Assembly: GCA_963799415.1 (NCBI GenBank)
Contig: CAWCXI010000025.1
Coordinates: 124,001-188,000, forward strand
Direction of reading: 5' to 3'
DNA length: 64,000 bases
Source of the DNA: JAMXLO01 sp963799415
GTDB lineage: Bacteria; Pseudomonadota; Alphaproteobacteria; Acetobacterales; Acetobacteraceae
Positions 18,160 through 26,922 of this stretch are shown one piece after another. Both the position numbers and the translations under genes were made by a program. The notes under the pieces are model-generated. The model had not been told where the DNA came from. It searched no databases and was given only the letters and a program-made list of their open reading frames with translations. Within the stretch, counting starts at the first letter, position 1; each line of letters starts with the position of its first letter.

Positions 18160-18839
18160 GTGTGCGTCCCCTGCCCGTCCGTCCTGGCCACCGCCGGCCC
18201 GGTCAGCAACTGGTTGCCGCTGCCGCCGCGCGCATCCGCCAGGTCCCCACAACGCGCGGCCTGGCCCGTCGCCATCTGGTTATCAATCTCGCCAAGTGGT
18301 CGCTGCCCGCCGCCGCATTGGTGCTTCTCGCGACGATCGCGCTCTGGCCGGAGATCGAGCGCATGCGCGACTCCGCTCGAACGGCTTACCAGCGCGCCGC
18401 CAGCCAGATCGGCGCGGCCACTCTCACCGATGCCCATTACCGCGGCGTCGACCAGCAAGGCCGTCCTTACACCCTCACGGCCGCAAGCGCGCAACAGGTG
18501 GGCCCAGAGCGCATCAACCTCACCACGCCCAAAGGGGACGTCACCCTGGCCAACGGCACTTGGCTAATGTTGCAGGCCAAGGATGGCGTATTCCTGCAAC
18601 ACAGCAATCAGCTCGACCTGTCACGAAATGTCATCCTCTATCGGGATGACGGGACCACCGTAACCACCAACAGCGCCTCGATCGACCTGAAGAACGGTGC
18701 CGCTGCCGGCGCCGAACCCACCCATGCCGAAGGACCTTTCGGCACCCTTGACGCCCAAGGCTTCACCATCACCGACAAGGGTGCCGCGGTACAGTTCGCC
18801 GGCCCCGCCCATCTGGTCCTGAACGGAGCCCCGCAGTGA
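18156..18839 (+). CDS. lptC: LPS export ABC transporter periplasmic protein LptC
   Basis: 227 aa. After a basic N-terminal region of about 40 residues there is a single membrane helix (about residues 47-64, WSLPAAALVLLATIALW). A periplasmic beta-jellyroll follows, with the LptC-like RGVDQQGRPYTLTAASA strand repeats. LptC takes lipopolysaccharide from LptBFG and passes it to LptA. Position between kdsD and lptA, with 4-nt overlaps on both sides, supports the call more than sequence identity, as LptC is poorly conserved. Confidence 0.9.
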   Translation: MSVRPLPVRPGHRRPGQQLVAAAAARIRQVPTTRGLARRHLVINLAKWSLPAAALVLLATIALWPEIERMRDSARTAYQRAASQIGAATLTDAHYRGVDQQGRPYTLTAASAQQVGPERINLTTPKGDVTLANGTWLMLQAKDGVFLQHSNQLDLSRNVILYRDDGTTVTTNSASIDLKNGAAAGAEPTHAEGPFGTLDAQGFTITDKGAAVQFAGPAHLVLNGAPQ

Positions 18840-19789
18840 GGATGCTGAGGCCGCCCCTCCAGGCTATCGCGGCAGCACTGGCGCTCTCCGCGACGCTCTC
18901 GTCGGCCAGGGCGCAGCAGTTGGATCTGGCACATGGTGGACCGATTGCGATCACCGCAAGTGAAGGGATCGAGTGGCGGCAGGAACAACGCGAGGTGATC
19001 GCGCGCGGCAACGCCAAGGCCGTCAGGCAGAATGTGACGGTGACGGCGGATCGGTTGATCGCATTCTATCGGCCGAAAAATGGCGGGGCGGCGCAGCCGA
19101 CGCCGCCGGCCCAACCGCCGCCGAGCGTCGCCACTGGCACGGATACGGGGAGCAACGAGATCTATCGCGTGCAGGCGGAAGGGAATGTCCGGATCTTCAC
19201 ACCCACCGACCAGGTGCAAGGTGATCGAGCCGTGTACGACATGGACAAGGCGGTGCTCGTGGTGACCGGGCATGCGCTGAAGCTGACCACACCGAACGAT
19301 GTGCTGACTGCCCGGGATGATCTGGAATACTGGTCGCAGAAGCACATGGCAGTGGCACGCGGCAATGCCGTCGTGGTGACCAACGACGGACGGCGGATCG
19401 CGGCAGATACGCTGGTGGCCTACACGACCGACGCGCCACAGTCGGCCTCGCCGACACCACCGCAGAGCTCCGCGGATCCGCTCGCCGCGTCGGGCAAGCT
19501 GCAGAAGGTGGAGGCTTTCGGCAATGTCACGGTCCGCACAGTGACTGACACGGCCATCGGCGATCGGGCGGTTTACGTGCCGGACACCGGCATCGCACGT
19601 CTGGCTGGACGGGTGCGGATCACGCGCGGGGAGAATCAGCTTGATGGTTCGGAGGCGGAGGTCAACATGAAGACCGGCATCGCGCAGTTGCTGCCGGGCC
19701 CCAGCGAGCGCGTGCAGGGCTTGGTACTGCCCAACGATGCCACCAACCAACAGTTAAGTGGACAAGCTCCGTCAGGACCACCGAAATGA
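18836..19789 (+). CDS. lptA: LPS transport periplasmic protein LptA
   Basis: 317 aa from the GTG overlapping the lptC stop; an ATG 6 nt on is also possible. It has a signal peptide with a SSARAQQ-type cleavage region, then OstA/LptA-like beta-jellyroll repeats (IEWRQEQREVIARGNAKA and a second copy YWSQKHMAVARGNAVVV). It is longer than E. coli LptA (about 185 aa) because of a Pro/Gln-rich insertion near residue 85-105 and an extended tail, which is common in this order. It forms the periplasmic bridge for lipopolysaccharide. Confidence 0.9.
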   Translation: MRMLRPPLQAIAAALALSATLSSARAQQLDLAHGGPIAITASEGIEWRQEQREVIARGNAKAVRQNVTVTADRLIAFYRPKNGGAAQPTPPAQPPPSVATGTDTGSNEIYRVQAEGNVRIFTPTDQVQGDRAVYDMDKAVLVVTGHALKLTTPNDVLTARDDLEYWSQKHMAVARGNAVVVTNDGRRIAADTLVAYTTDAPQSASPTPPQSSADPLAASGKLQKVEAFGNVTVRTVTDTAIGDRAVYVPDTGIARLAGRVRITRGENQLDGSEAEVNMKTGIAQLLPGPSERVQGLVLPNDATNQQLSGQAPSGPPK

Positions 19790-20562
19790 ACGAAATGCGC
19801 ATGGAATTACGGGGATCGGGGTTTCGGGTCGTTGCCGGCGGTGCGGGGCTGGTCGCGCGTGGCGTGGGCAAGACGTACAAAAAGCGCCCCGTCGTTCGGA
19901 ACGTGACGATTGAGCTGCGCCGCGGCGAGGCAGTGGGCCTGCTGGGCCCGAACGGCGCCGGCAAGACCACGACGTTCTACATGATCGTAGGCCTGGTGAA
20001 GCCGGACACCGGCTCGATCAGCCTGGACGGTGCCGACATTACCACCTTGCCGATGTATCGCCGCGCGCGGCTCGGCATCGGCTACCTGCCGCAGGAGGCC
20101 AGCGTGTTTCGCGGCCTCAACGTCGAGCAGAACGTGATGGCCGCTCTCGAGGTGGTCGAGCCGGACCCCGACAGGCGCGACCTGATGCTGGATGAACTGC
20201 TGGGCGAGTTCGGCATCGGGCACCTGCGGCGCACGCCGGCGCTGGCGTTGTCGGGTGGCGAGCGACGGCGCGTGGAGATCGCGCGCGCGCTGGCGACGCA
20301 ACCCGCCTACATCCTGCTGGATGAGCCGCTCGCAGGCATCGATCCGATCGCGGTGAACGAGATCCGAGACCTTGTGTCGCATCTCAAGGATCGAGGAATT
20401 GGCGTGCTGATCACAGACCATAATGTGCGCGAAACGCTGGGCATCATTGATCGCGCATACATCATGCACGACGGCAAGATGCTGATGGAGGGCCGGCCAG
20501 ACGAGGTCGTGGCGCATGAGGATGTGCGCCGCTTCTACCTTGGCGAGCGGTTCAGCCTTTGA
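19786..20562 (+). CDS. lptB: LPS export ABC transporter ATP-binding protein LptB
   Basis: 258 aa, overlapping the lptA stop by 4 nt. Walker A GPNGAGKTTT, Q-loop QEASVFR, signature LSGGERRRVEIARAL, Walker B YILLDEPLAG and the switch His in ITDHNVRETL are all present and in LptB-specific form. It powers extraction of lipopolysaccharide by LptFG, which are not in this window. The N-terminus has about 20 extra residues before the ABC core, so the ATG at 19798 could also serve. Confidence 0.95.
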   Translation: MNEMRMELRGSGFRVVAGGAGLVARGVGKTYKKRPVVRNVTIELRRGEAVGLLGPNGAGKTTTFYMIVGLVKPDTGSISLDGADITTLPMYRRARLGIGYLPQEASVFRGLNVEQNVMAALEVVEPDPDRRDLMLDELLGEFGIGHLRRTPALALSGGERRRVEIARALATQPAYILLDEPLAGIDPIAVNEIRDLVSHLKDRGIGVLITDHNVRETLGIIDRAYIMHDGKMLMEGRPDEVVAHEDVRRFYLGERFSL

Positions 20563-20635
20563 CCCCTCGCGTGAACGTTTTGTTTGCGTCGAAGTCCTAG
20601 CATCGCGGTCGAACGATGAAGGACCAGGGCGTTTC

Positions 20636-22135
20636 ATGGCGTTAGGGCCACGCCTCGACCTCCGACAGACCCAGACCCTCGTCATGACGCCTCAATTGCG
20701 TCAGGCGATCAAGCTGCTGCAATACTCCAATATTGAGGTGGCCAACTTTGTCGAAGAGGAGTTGGAGCGGAATCCTCTGCTTGAGCGCGACGACAGCGCC
20801 GAGTTGCCGAATACCGAACGTGCCGCACCGGACCAGTTACCGGAGCGGTTCAGCGAATCCGCCGATACGGCGCAGTTGGCGCAGGCAGACACGCTGCCCA
20901 CGGAGATGGCCGCGCCGCTCGACGCCGATCTTGGCGAAGCCTACGACGCGGGCGGTGTTGCCGATGGTGCACCGCTGGCCGCGGCAATCACCGGCCGCGG
21001 CGGCGCCCGGGACTTCGACGTCGATGAGCGTGGCATCGATGATGTCGCAGATGAACGTCGTCCGCTGCGCGACCATCTCGGCGAGCAACTGCGACTGTCG
21101 TTCAACGACCCGGCGGATCGCCTGATCGGCGCTCATCTCATCGCGCTGCTTTGCCCTGCTGGGCGGTTGACCGCGGATCCAACGGCGATCGCCGATGCCA
21201 TGGCGGTTACGCTGGAGCACGTCGAACGAGTACGCGCCCGGATGATGCAGTTCGATCCGGTCGGGCTGTTCGCACGCGATCTGCGGGAATGTCTCGCAGC
21301 GCAGCTTGCCGAACGCAACCGACTGGATCCGGCGATGGCGACTTTCCTCGATAATCTTGACCTGCTCGCGCGGCGCGAACTGCGGCGGCTTACCACTGTC
21401 TGCGGCGTCGACGCAGAAGACCTGGCTGATATGATAACGGAAATTCGTAGCCTCGATCCGAAGCCCGCTGCGAGCTATGACACGGCGCCGGTGCAACTTG
21501 TGATCCCGGACATTCTGATGCGCCCGAGTCTGGATGATACCTGGGTCATCGAGCTCAATCCGGACACCATGCCGCGCCTGCTGGTGAACGAGAGGTTCTT
21601 TGCGCGGGTCGCACCGCGTGCGCGCAAGGAGGATCGGCTGTTCATGGCCGAACAGCTTGCCAGCGCGAACTGGCTGGTACGCTCGCTGCAACAACGAGCA
21701 CAGACCATTCTGAAGGTGGCCGCCGAAATCATCCGCCAGCAGGATGGTTTCATGCGTCGTGGCGTGGCGCATTTGCGCCCTCTGATCCTGCGCGATATCG
21801 CCGAAGCGGTCGAGATGCATGAGAGCACGGTCAGCCGCGTCACGGCGAACAAATACATCGCGACTCCACGCGGCACCTTCGAGCTTAAGTATTTTTTCAC
21901 CACGGCCATTCCAGGAACGGATGGCGAGAGCCACAGTGCCGAGGCTGTCCGCTATCGGATTCGCTCGATGATTGAGGCGGAGGCAGCAGACGATATCCTG
22001 TCCGACGACGCGATTGTGGCCGCGTTGCGAGATGAAGGTGTGGACATAGCACGGCGGACCGTGGCCAAATACCGCGAGGCGCTGCGCATCCCCAACTCGG
22101 TGCAGCGCAGGCGGGAGAAAGCCGCGCTGGTCTGA
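20636..22135 (+). CDS. rpoN: RNA polymerase sigma-54 factor
   Basis: 499 aa from the ATG at 20636, with AAGGA upstream; a longer frame starting inside lptB is rejected as it adds unrelated residues. Region I is Gln/Leu-rich (LRQTQTLVMTPQLRQAIKLLQ), an acidic region II follows, then the core-binding domain, the HTH (ESTVSRVTANKYI) and the RpoN box (RRTVAKYREALRIP). All activator-contact and -24 recognition elements look intact. It lies in the standard lptB-rpoN-hpf order. Confidence 0.95.
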   Translation: MALGPRLDLRQTQTLVMTPQLRQAIKLLQYSNIEVANFVEEELERNPLLERDDSAELPNTERAAPDQLPERFSESADTAQLAQADTLPTEMAAPLDADLGEAYDAGGVADGAPLAAAITGRGGARDFDVDERGIDDVADERRPLRDHLGEQLRLSFNDPADRLIGAHLIALLCPAGRLTADPTAIADAMAVTLEHVERVRARMMQFDPVGLFARDLRECLAAQLAERNRLDPAMATFLDNLDLLARRELRRLTTVCGVDAEDLADMITEIRSLDPKPAASYDTAPVQLVIPDILMRPSLDDTWVIELNPDTMPRLLVNERFFARVAPRARKEDRLFMAEQLASANWLVRSLQQRAQTILKVAAEIIRQQDGFMRRGVAHLRPLILRDIAEAVEMHESTVSRVTANKYIATPRGTFELKYFFTTAIPGTDGESHSAEAVRYRIRSMIEAEAADDILSDDAIVAALRDEGVDIARRTVAKYREALRIPNSVQRRREKAALV

Positions 22136-22193
22136 TCCTCGAATCGGGCCCTGGGATTCACATCCCTTTCACGGACGCACGGGGAGAGGCACG

Positions 22194-22769
22194 ATGCAGA
22201 TCACAGTTTCGGGCAAGCAGGTCGACTTATCAGATGCACTGCGCACGCGCGTGTCAGGCCATCTGGACGTCATATCCAGCAAATATTTCGACCATGCGCT
22301 GGAGGCGCATGTCACGTTCAGTCGCGCGCGTAGCTTCTTCATCTGCGACATAAACGTGCATGCCGGTCGCGGGTTGACGCTCCGCGGGGAGGGTGAGGCG
22401 GCCGACGCCAATACCGCCTTCGATGACGCAGCCGAGCACATCGCCAAGCGGCTGCGCCGCTATCGCCGGCGCATGAACGAGCATGCTCGCGACAGCGCCA
22501 ATCGCGAACGGCCAGAGGCGGCGCGACAGTATGTACTGCTGCAGGAGACCGAGCCGGCTTCGGATGGGGCGAACGGCGAAACACACGCCACGGTCATCGC
22601 GGAGCAGGCGACCGAGATCAGTCTGCTGTCGGTCAGCGAGGCAGTGATGCGCATGGATCTCGCCGACCAGCCTGTCCTGATGTTTCGCAACACGGCGACC
22701 GGCCAGTTGAACGTGGTGTACCGCCGGAGCGACGGCAACATTGGCTGGATCGATCCAACGCCTCCGTGA
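22194..22769 (+). CDS. hpf: long-form ribosome hibernation promoting factor
   Basis: 191 aa, with GGGGAGAGG 9 nt before the ATG. The N-terminal S30AE/YfiA domain (about residues 1-100) binds the 30S decoding site. The C-terminal domain (about 130-188; PVLMFRNTATGQLNVVYRRSDGNIGWI) is the dimerisation module of long HPF, which makes 100S ribosomes without RMF. It follows rpoN by 58 nt. In many alphaproteobacteria ptsN comes next, but not here. Confidence 0.92.
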   Translation: MQITVSGKQVDLSDALRTRVSGHLDVISSKYFDHALEAHVTFSRARSFFICDINVHAGRGLTLRGEGEAADANTAFDDAAEHIAKRLRRYRRRMNEHARDSANRERPEAARQYVLLQETEPASDGANGETHATVIAEQATEISLLSVSEAVMRMDLADQPVLMFRNTATGQLNVVYRRSDGNIGWIDPTPP

Positions 22770-22800
22770 CCCTCCATTTCGTCCGTTGTCCAGCTCGCCC

Positions 22801-22830
22801 GGGCCGAGGCCGCGCGCCCCCGCACGGCCC
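22801..22830. terminator. GC hairpin between convergent hpf and DUF1150 genes
   Basis: GGGCCG (22801-22806) and CGGCCC (22825-22830) can pair across an 18-nt GC-rich loop in the 87-nt gap between two convergent genes. No T tract is present, so the terminator role is only suggested by position. Confidence 0.3.
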
Positions 22831-22856
22831 TGGCGCAAGAGAACAAGAGACAGCCG

Positions 22857-23114
22857 TCAGTGCACCTGTGCCGGTACCATCTCATGTTGGACGATCGCCG
22901 CGAGCGCCACATCGAGCTCCCCGGCAATCGCCATCGGCGTGCCGTCGGCGGCATGGATCGCGTACGCCGCGGTGCCATTGACGACCACCGGCTTTACGTA
23001 GGCGATCTGCTGGAGGCCAAGCTGCGCCAGCTGCTCGGTGGAAATGTGGCGGATGTCGACCATGGCAGCCATTGCCGCCTGCGCGTCCGTTTGCTGAATG
23101 CTATCGATATTCAT
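22857..23114 (-). CDS. DUF1150 family protein
   Basis: 85 aa from the ATG at 23114, with AAGGAG 7 nt before it. The sequence shows the DUF1150 pattern: LAQLGLQQIAYVKPV...GTAAYAIHAADGTPMAI...AAIVQHEMVPAQVH. The family is alphaproteobacterial and is commonly encoded just downstream of a small heat-shock protein, exactly as here (97-nt gap, same strand). It is probably cytoplasmic. Function is unknown, but the pairing suggests a heat or proteostasis link. Confidence 0.85.
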   Translation of the reverse strand: MNIDSIQQTDAQAAMAAMVDIRHISTEQLAQLGLQQIAYVKPVVVNGTAAYAIHAADGTPMAIAGELDVALAAIVQHEMVPAQVH

Positions 23115-23211
23115 CGTCGTGCTCCTTCCTGGCGGCGGCCCACTGCTGCAGCTCCGACGCCTTTTGGTGATCCGGCCCACATTTTGCGGCACCGTCGTGG
23201 CCGGGCAGGCC

Positions 23212-23688
23212 TTATTCCTGCCCAGGTTCGTTATCGACCATCCGGAGCTTTCCGCCGCCATGACCATTGCTGCCGTTGGCGCGGTTGATCTGGATCGTCT
23301 TCACGCGTGCCTCGGGCTGCGGCCGGACAAGGTCGATGTGCAAGAGCCCGTTGTCGAGCCAAGCACCCTTCACCTCGATCCCCTCGGCGAGCACGAAGGC
23401 CCGCTGGAACTGCCTCGCCGCGATCCCGCGATGCAGGAACACGCGCTCCTGGTTGTCATCCTCAGTCTGACGCCCGCGGATTACCAACTGGTTGTCTTCC
23501 TGGGTAATTTGCAGGTCATCCATGGTGAATCCGGCCACCGCGAGCGTGATGCGCAGCCCCGACGGGCTGGTCTGCTCGATATTGTACGGTGGATAGCCGT
23601 CAGAAGATGACTTCGACGCCCGCTCAAGCATTTGCTCGAGATGGTCAAAGCCCAGGAACAGCGGCGAGGTGAACATCCTCGTAGTCAT
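23212..23688 (-). CDS. small heat-shock protein (Hsp20/IbpA type)
   Basis: 158 aa from the ATG at 23688, behind AAGGAGGAG. The N-terminal arm (MFTSPLFLGFDHLEQMLER) and the alpha-crystallin domain (about residues 36-130, PPYNIEQ...LRITLAVAGF...LVIRGRQ...FQRAFVLAEGI) are class A alphaproteobacterial HspA/IbpA type. It is an ATP-independent holdase that keeps unfolded proteins refoldable. It lies upstream of DUF1150 on the same strand and is divergent from def. No ROSE-type thermosensor could be confirmed by eye in the short leader. Confidence 0.9.
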   Translation of the reverse strand: MTTRMFTSPLFLGFDHLEQMLERASKSSSDGYPPYNIEQTSPSGLRITLAVAGFTMDDLQITQEDNQLVIRGRQTEDDNQERVFLHRGIAARQFQRAFVLAEGIEVKGAWLDNGLLHIDLVRPQPEARVKTIQINRANGSNGHGGGKLRMVDNEPGQE

Positions 23689-23813
23689 GGCCTCCTCCTT
23701 GGAGCGAAGCGTCGCCGGAACCCGTGGCGGCATTCCGGCAGACAGCAATTTTGGCAGTGGCGGTTGCGGTTGCAAGGGGTCCGGGCGTTGATCGAGCCGG
23801 AGGGCACCGCTAC

Positions 23814-24359
23814 ATGCGCGACATGAACTCGACGGTGGAGACCCTGCCGATCCTGGTCGTGCCCGAGCCGATCCTGAAGGCGCGGGCCAGACCGGTCGGT
23901 CCCAGCGACCTGGAACAGGTGCGCATGCTGGTGCCGCGCATGTTCGCGACCATGTATCGTGCCCCGGGTATCGGGCTTGCCGCGCCACAGGTGGGCTTCG
24001 GATTGCGCTTCGCTGTCGTCGATCTGATGCAAGACGAAAAATCGTCGCCGATCGTACTCGTCAACCCCGAAGTGATGGCGCGCAGCCAGGAGGAGGCGAC
24101 GCGTGAGGAAGGCTGTCTGTCGCTGCCCGGACAGTATGCCGACGTGACGCGACCGGCACGCGTGACGGTACGCTATATGGACGCGGAGGGGGTGAAGCGG
24201 CAGATCGACGCGGAGGGGCTGCTGGCGGCCTGTCTGCAACACGAGATCGACCATCTGGACGGCATTCTGTTCGTCGATCACCTCTCGGCGCTGAAGCGCA
24301 ACATGATCCTGCGCCGGCTGGCCAAGGAGCTACGCCAAAAACGCACCGAGGCGATGTAG
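23814..24359 (+). CDS. def: peptide deformylase
   Basis: 181 aa; the ATG at 23814 follows GGAGGG by 9 nt, with a second ATG 9 nt later. It removes the N-formyl group of nascent proteins. The three metal/active-site motifs are GIGLAAPQ, EEGCLSLPG (Cys ligand) and HEIDHLDG (two His ligands and the catalytic Glu). It lies 4 nt upstream of fmt, the enzyme that adds the formyl group, the usual arrangement. Confidence 0.95.
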   Translation: MRDMNSTVETLPILVVPEPILKARARPVGPSDLEQVRMLVPRMFATMYRAPGIGLAAPQVGFGLRFAVVDLMQDEKSSPIVLVNPEVMARSQEEATREEGCLSLPGQYADVTRPARVTVRYMDAEGVKRQIDAEGLLAACLQHEIDHLDGILFVDHLSALKRNMILRRLAKELRQKRTEAM

Positions 24360-24363
24360 CGCC

Positions 24364-25272
24364 ATGCGCCTCGCTTTCATGGGCAGCCCGGACTTCGCCG
24401 TTCCGACGCTGCGGGCGCTGCACGCGGCGGGACACGAGATCGCCGCGGTGTATTGCCAGTCTCCTAAGCCGGCTGGGCGAGGCTACGCGCTGCGGTCTTG
24501 CCCGGTGCAGTTGGAAGCGGAGCGGCTGAGGCTGTCAGTTCGGACGCCTGCGCGACTGCGCGGCGACCCCGCCGAACAGGCCGCTTTCGCGTCGCTTGGC
24601 CTCGATGCGGCCGTTGTGGCGGCGTATGGACTGATCCTGCCGCAGGGGATGCTGGCGGCGCCACGCCGTGGCTGTCTGAACCTTCACGCCAGCCTCCTGC
24701 CACGCTGGCGGGGAGCCGCGCCGATCCAGGCCGCGGTGCTCGCCGGCGACGCCCAGACCGGCGTCACCATCATGCAGATGGATGCTGGGCTGGACACCGG
24801 CGCGATGCTGCTGCGTCAGGCCGTTCCGATCACCGCAGCCACGACCGCCGCGGAACTGCACGATACGCTTGCGGAGCTGGGAGCGCGGTTGATCCTGCGG
24901 GCGCTGGTCGAGCAGCCGGTGCCTATGGCACAGCCGGGTGAGGGTGTGACCTATGCTCCCAAGCTGACGCGCGAAGCGGGCCGTATCGACTGGGCGCGCG
25001 ACGCCGCTGCGATCGAACGGCAGGTCCACGCATTCGATCCTTGGCCAGGCACGTCCACCACACTGCACGGGGCGGTACTGAAGGTGCTGGCGGTTCAGCC
25101 GGCGTCGGGGTCTGGGCGACCCGGCGCGGTGCTGGATGAACGGCTGACAATCGCTTGTGGCGCTGAGGCACTTCGGCTGACACGGGTCCAGTTGAGCGGC
25201 CGCCCCGTCATGACAGCCGACGCATTTCTGCGCGGCCACGAAGTCGCTCCGGGAACGGTGCTGGGCGGATGA
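24364..25272 (+). CDS. fmt: methionyl-tRNA formyltransferase
   Basis: 302 aa. Transfers formyl from 10-formyl-THF to Met-tRNAi. The N-terminal Rossmann/formyl-transferase domain begins RLAFMGSPDFAVPTLRAL and includes the folate-site signature HASLLPRWRGAAPIQ with the catalytic Asn-His-Asp set (NLHASLLP, QMDAGLDTGAML). The C-terminal OB-like domain runs from about residue 205. Its stop overlaps the next in-frame ATG (ATGA), so truA may be translationally coupled. Confidence 0.95.
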   Translation: MRLAFMGSPDFAVPTLRALHAAGHEIAAVYCQSPKPAGRGYALRSCPVQLEAERLRLSVRTPARLRGDPAEQAAFASLGLDAAVVAAYGLILPQGMLAAPRRGCLNLHASLLPRWRGAAPIQAAVLAGDAQTGVTIMQMDAGLDTGAMLLRQAVPITAATTAAELHDTLAELGARLILRALVEQPVPMAQPGEGVTYAPKLTREAGRIDWARDAAAIERQVHAFDPWPGTSTTLHGAVLKVLAVQPASGSGRPGAVLDERLTIACGAEALRLTRVQLSGRPVMTADAFLRGHEVAPGTVLGG

Positions 25273-26177
25273 ACAGCGGCACCCAGGATCAAGAACTCCC
25301 CCTCCCCTCGCGGGAGGTGGTCGGGGGAGGGGTCCGCGGATCGTCCCCTCCCCCCAACCCCCTCCCGCGAGGGGAAGGGGAGTTTCTGCCTAGGTTCATC
25401 CCCCCTGCCGTGACCCATTGGGCCCTCCGACTGGAATACGACGGCACCCCATTCGTCGGCTGGCAGCGCCAGTCGTCCGGTCTGTCTGTCCAGGAAGTGC
25501 TGGAATCAGCAGCCTCCAGGCTGAGCCACGGCGCGCCGATAGTCAGCACCGTCGCGGGCCGCACGGACGCGGGCGTACATGCTTCAGCCCAGGTCGCTCA
25601 GCTCCATCTGCCCGACACGCTGGTGGCCGTGAAGGTCCGCGATGCACTGAACTTCCACATGAAGCCGCATCCCATTGTCGTGCTGGACGTGGCACCGGCA
25701 CCCGACGGATGGAACGCGCGCTTCTCGGCCATCGGCCGCACCTACCGTTTCCGCATCCTGAACCGCCGCGCCCGCCCTGCACTGCTGGTCGGCCGCGTCT
25801 GGCACGTGCCGGCCGAACTCGACGCCGATGCCATGCATCGTGCGGCACAGAGCCTGCTGGGCCGGCACGACTTCTCCTCGTTCCGCGCAGCTGCGTGCCA
25901 GGCCAAGAGCCCGCTGCGCACACTCGATCGCCTCGATGTGCGGCGCGACGGCGATACGATCGAGATAGTCGCCGTGGCACGAAGCTTTCTGCACCACCAG
26001 GTGCGCAACATGGTGGGAACACTGAAGCTGGTTGGCGACGGAAGCTGGCCGGTGGATCGGGTCGCGGAGGCACTGGCAGCGCGTGACCGTTCGGTAGCCG
26101 GTCCAACCGCGCCGGCGGATGGTCTGTGCCTTACCGCAGTGCGATACCAGGACGATCCATTTTCCGCGACGACCTGA
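25269..26177 (+). CDS. truA: tRNA pseudouridine(38-40) synthase TruA, N-terminus altered by a repeat
   Basis: The TruA body starts HWALRLEYDGTPFVGWQRQ, has the catalytic Asp in AGRTDAGVHA, and ends normally. It makes pseudouridine at tRNA positions 38-40. The frame opens with an ATG overlapping the fmt stop, but the first 47 codons are mostly encoded by a 91-bp GC-rich palindrome. That would give an unrelated Pro/Gly-rich leader of about 47 residues on a 255-aa enzyme. The GTG at 25410, just before THWAL, is the probable working start; if so, the repeat lies in the untranslated leader. Confidence 0.92.
   Translation: MNSGTQDQELPLPSREVVGGGVRGSSPPPNPLPRGEGEFLPRFIPPAVTHWALRLEYDGTPFVGWQRQSSGLSVQEVLESAASRLSHGAPIVSTVAGRTDAGVHASAQVAQLHLPDTLVAVKVRDALNFHMKPHPIVVLDVAPAPDGWNARFSAIGRTYRFRILNRRARPALLVGRVWHVPAELDADAMHRAAQSLLGRHDFSSFRAAACQAKSPLRTLDRLDVRRDGDTIEIVAVARSFLHHQVRNMVGTLKLVGDGSWPVDRVAEALAARDRSVAGPTAPADGLCLTAVRYQDDPFSATT
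25294..25384. repeat. 91-bp GC-rich palindromic repeat inside the 5' end of truA
   Basis: Two arms of about 40 nt (CTCCCCTCGCGGGAGG type and its complement) flank a TCCGCGGA centre near 25337. This is the form of the dispersed intergenic palindromes seen in several high-GC proteobacteria. It is imperfect and stays in frame with truA. Confidence 0.85.
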
Positions 26178-26244
26178 TTACTGGGTTGGTGACATGCATT
26201 GAACGACATAACATGCAATACTTCGGTTCGAAGTGGAGCGCGCC

Positions 26245-26922
26245 TTGGCAAAAGTGCTTGTCATCGAAGATGACGACGGGACCGCGGAAGAGATCGTTAC
26301 TGCGCTCGATGATCGGGGATATATGCTGGATCGCGCAACCGATGGGACCGAGGGATTGCAGCGTGCTCGCACCGGCGGATGGGACGTTCTTGTGGTTGAC
26401 CGAATGCTCCCCGGACTGGACGGGCTCAGTGTCGTCGAGACACTGCGTGGAGAAGGGATAAGGACACCCGTCCTGGTACTCAGCGCTCTCAACGCGGTGA
26501 ACGATCGTGTGCGCGGCCTGCGCGCTGGAGGTGACGATTATCTCGCCAAACCGTTCGCACTGTCGGAGCTTGCGGCGAGGTTGGAGGCATTGCTGCGCCG
26601 ACCCGCGGATGCGCGCGAGACCTTGCTGCACGTTGGGCCCCTCGAATTGGACCTGCTGGCCAGGACGGCCTGCCGTGGTCGACGAGAGCTTGAACTTCTG
26701 CCCCGCGAATTCCAGTTGCTTGAATACATGATGCGACGCGAGGGACAGGTTCTGACGCGGGCCATGTTACTGGAAAATGTGTGGAATTACCGGTTTGTGC
26801 CGCAGACCAATTTGGTGGACGTGCACATTGGCCGGCTCCGCCGCAAGGTGGATGCGCCAGACGAACCGCCAATGATTCTGAGTGTGCGCGGTTCCGGGTT
26901 CATGTTGCGTGCGCCTGCCTGA
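26245..26922 (+). CDS. OmpR/PhoB-family response regulator
   Basis: 225 aa from a TTG at 26245 with GGAG 6 nt upstream (GTG at 26233 is the alternative). The receiver domain has acidic pocket EDDD, phospho-acceptor D52 in VVDRMLPG, conserved Ser in VLSAL and Lys in AKPFAL. The C-terminal winged helix (about residues 125-222) carries LLPREFQLLEYMMRREG and the recognition helix TNLVDVHIGRLRRKVD. Its stop overlaps the start of the partner kinase. Closest in style to QseB/TctD-type regulators; the target is unknown. Confidence 0.9.
   Translation: MAKVLVIEDDDGTAEEIVTALDDRGYMLDRATDGTEGLQRARTGGWDVLVVDRMLPGLDGLSVVETLRGEGIRTPVLVLSALNAVNDRVRGLRAGGDDYLAKPFALSELAARLEALLRRPADARETLLHVGPLELDLLARTACRGRRELELLPREFQLLEYMMRREGQVLTRAMLLENVWNYRFVPQTNLVDVHIGRLRRKVDAPDEPPMILSVRGSGFMLRAPA

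Noticed and set aside
20516..20635. RpoN starting inside lptB
   Set aside because: The first 40 codons are unrelated to region I; the ATG at 20636 starts directly at the conserved LDLRQTQ segment.
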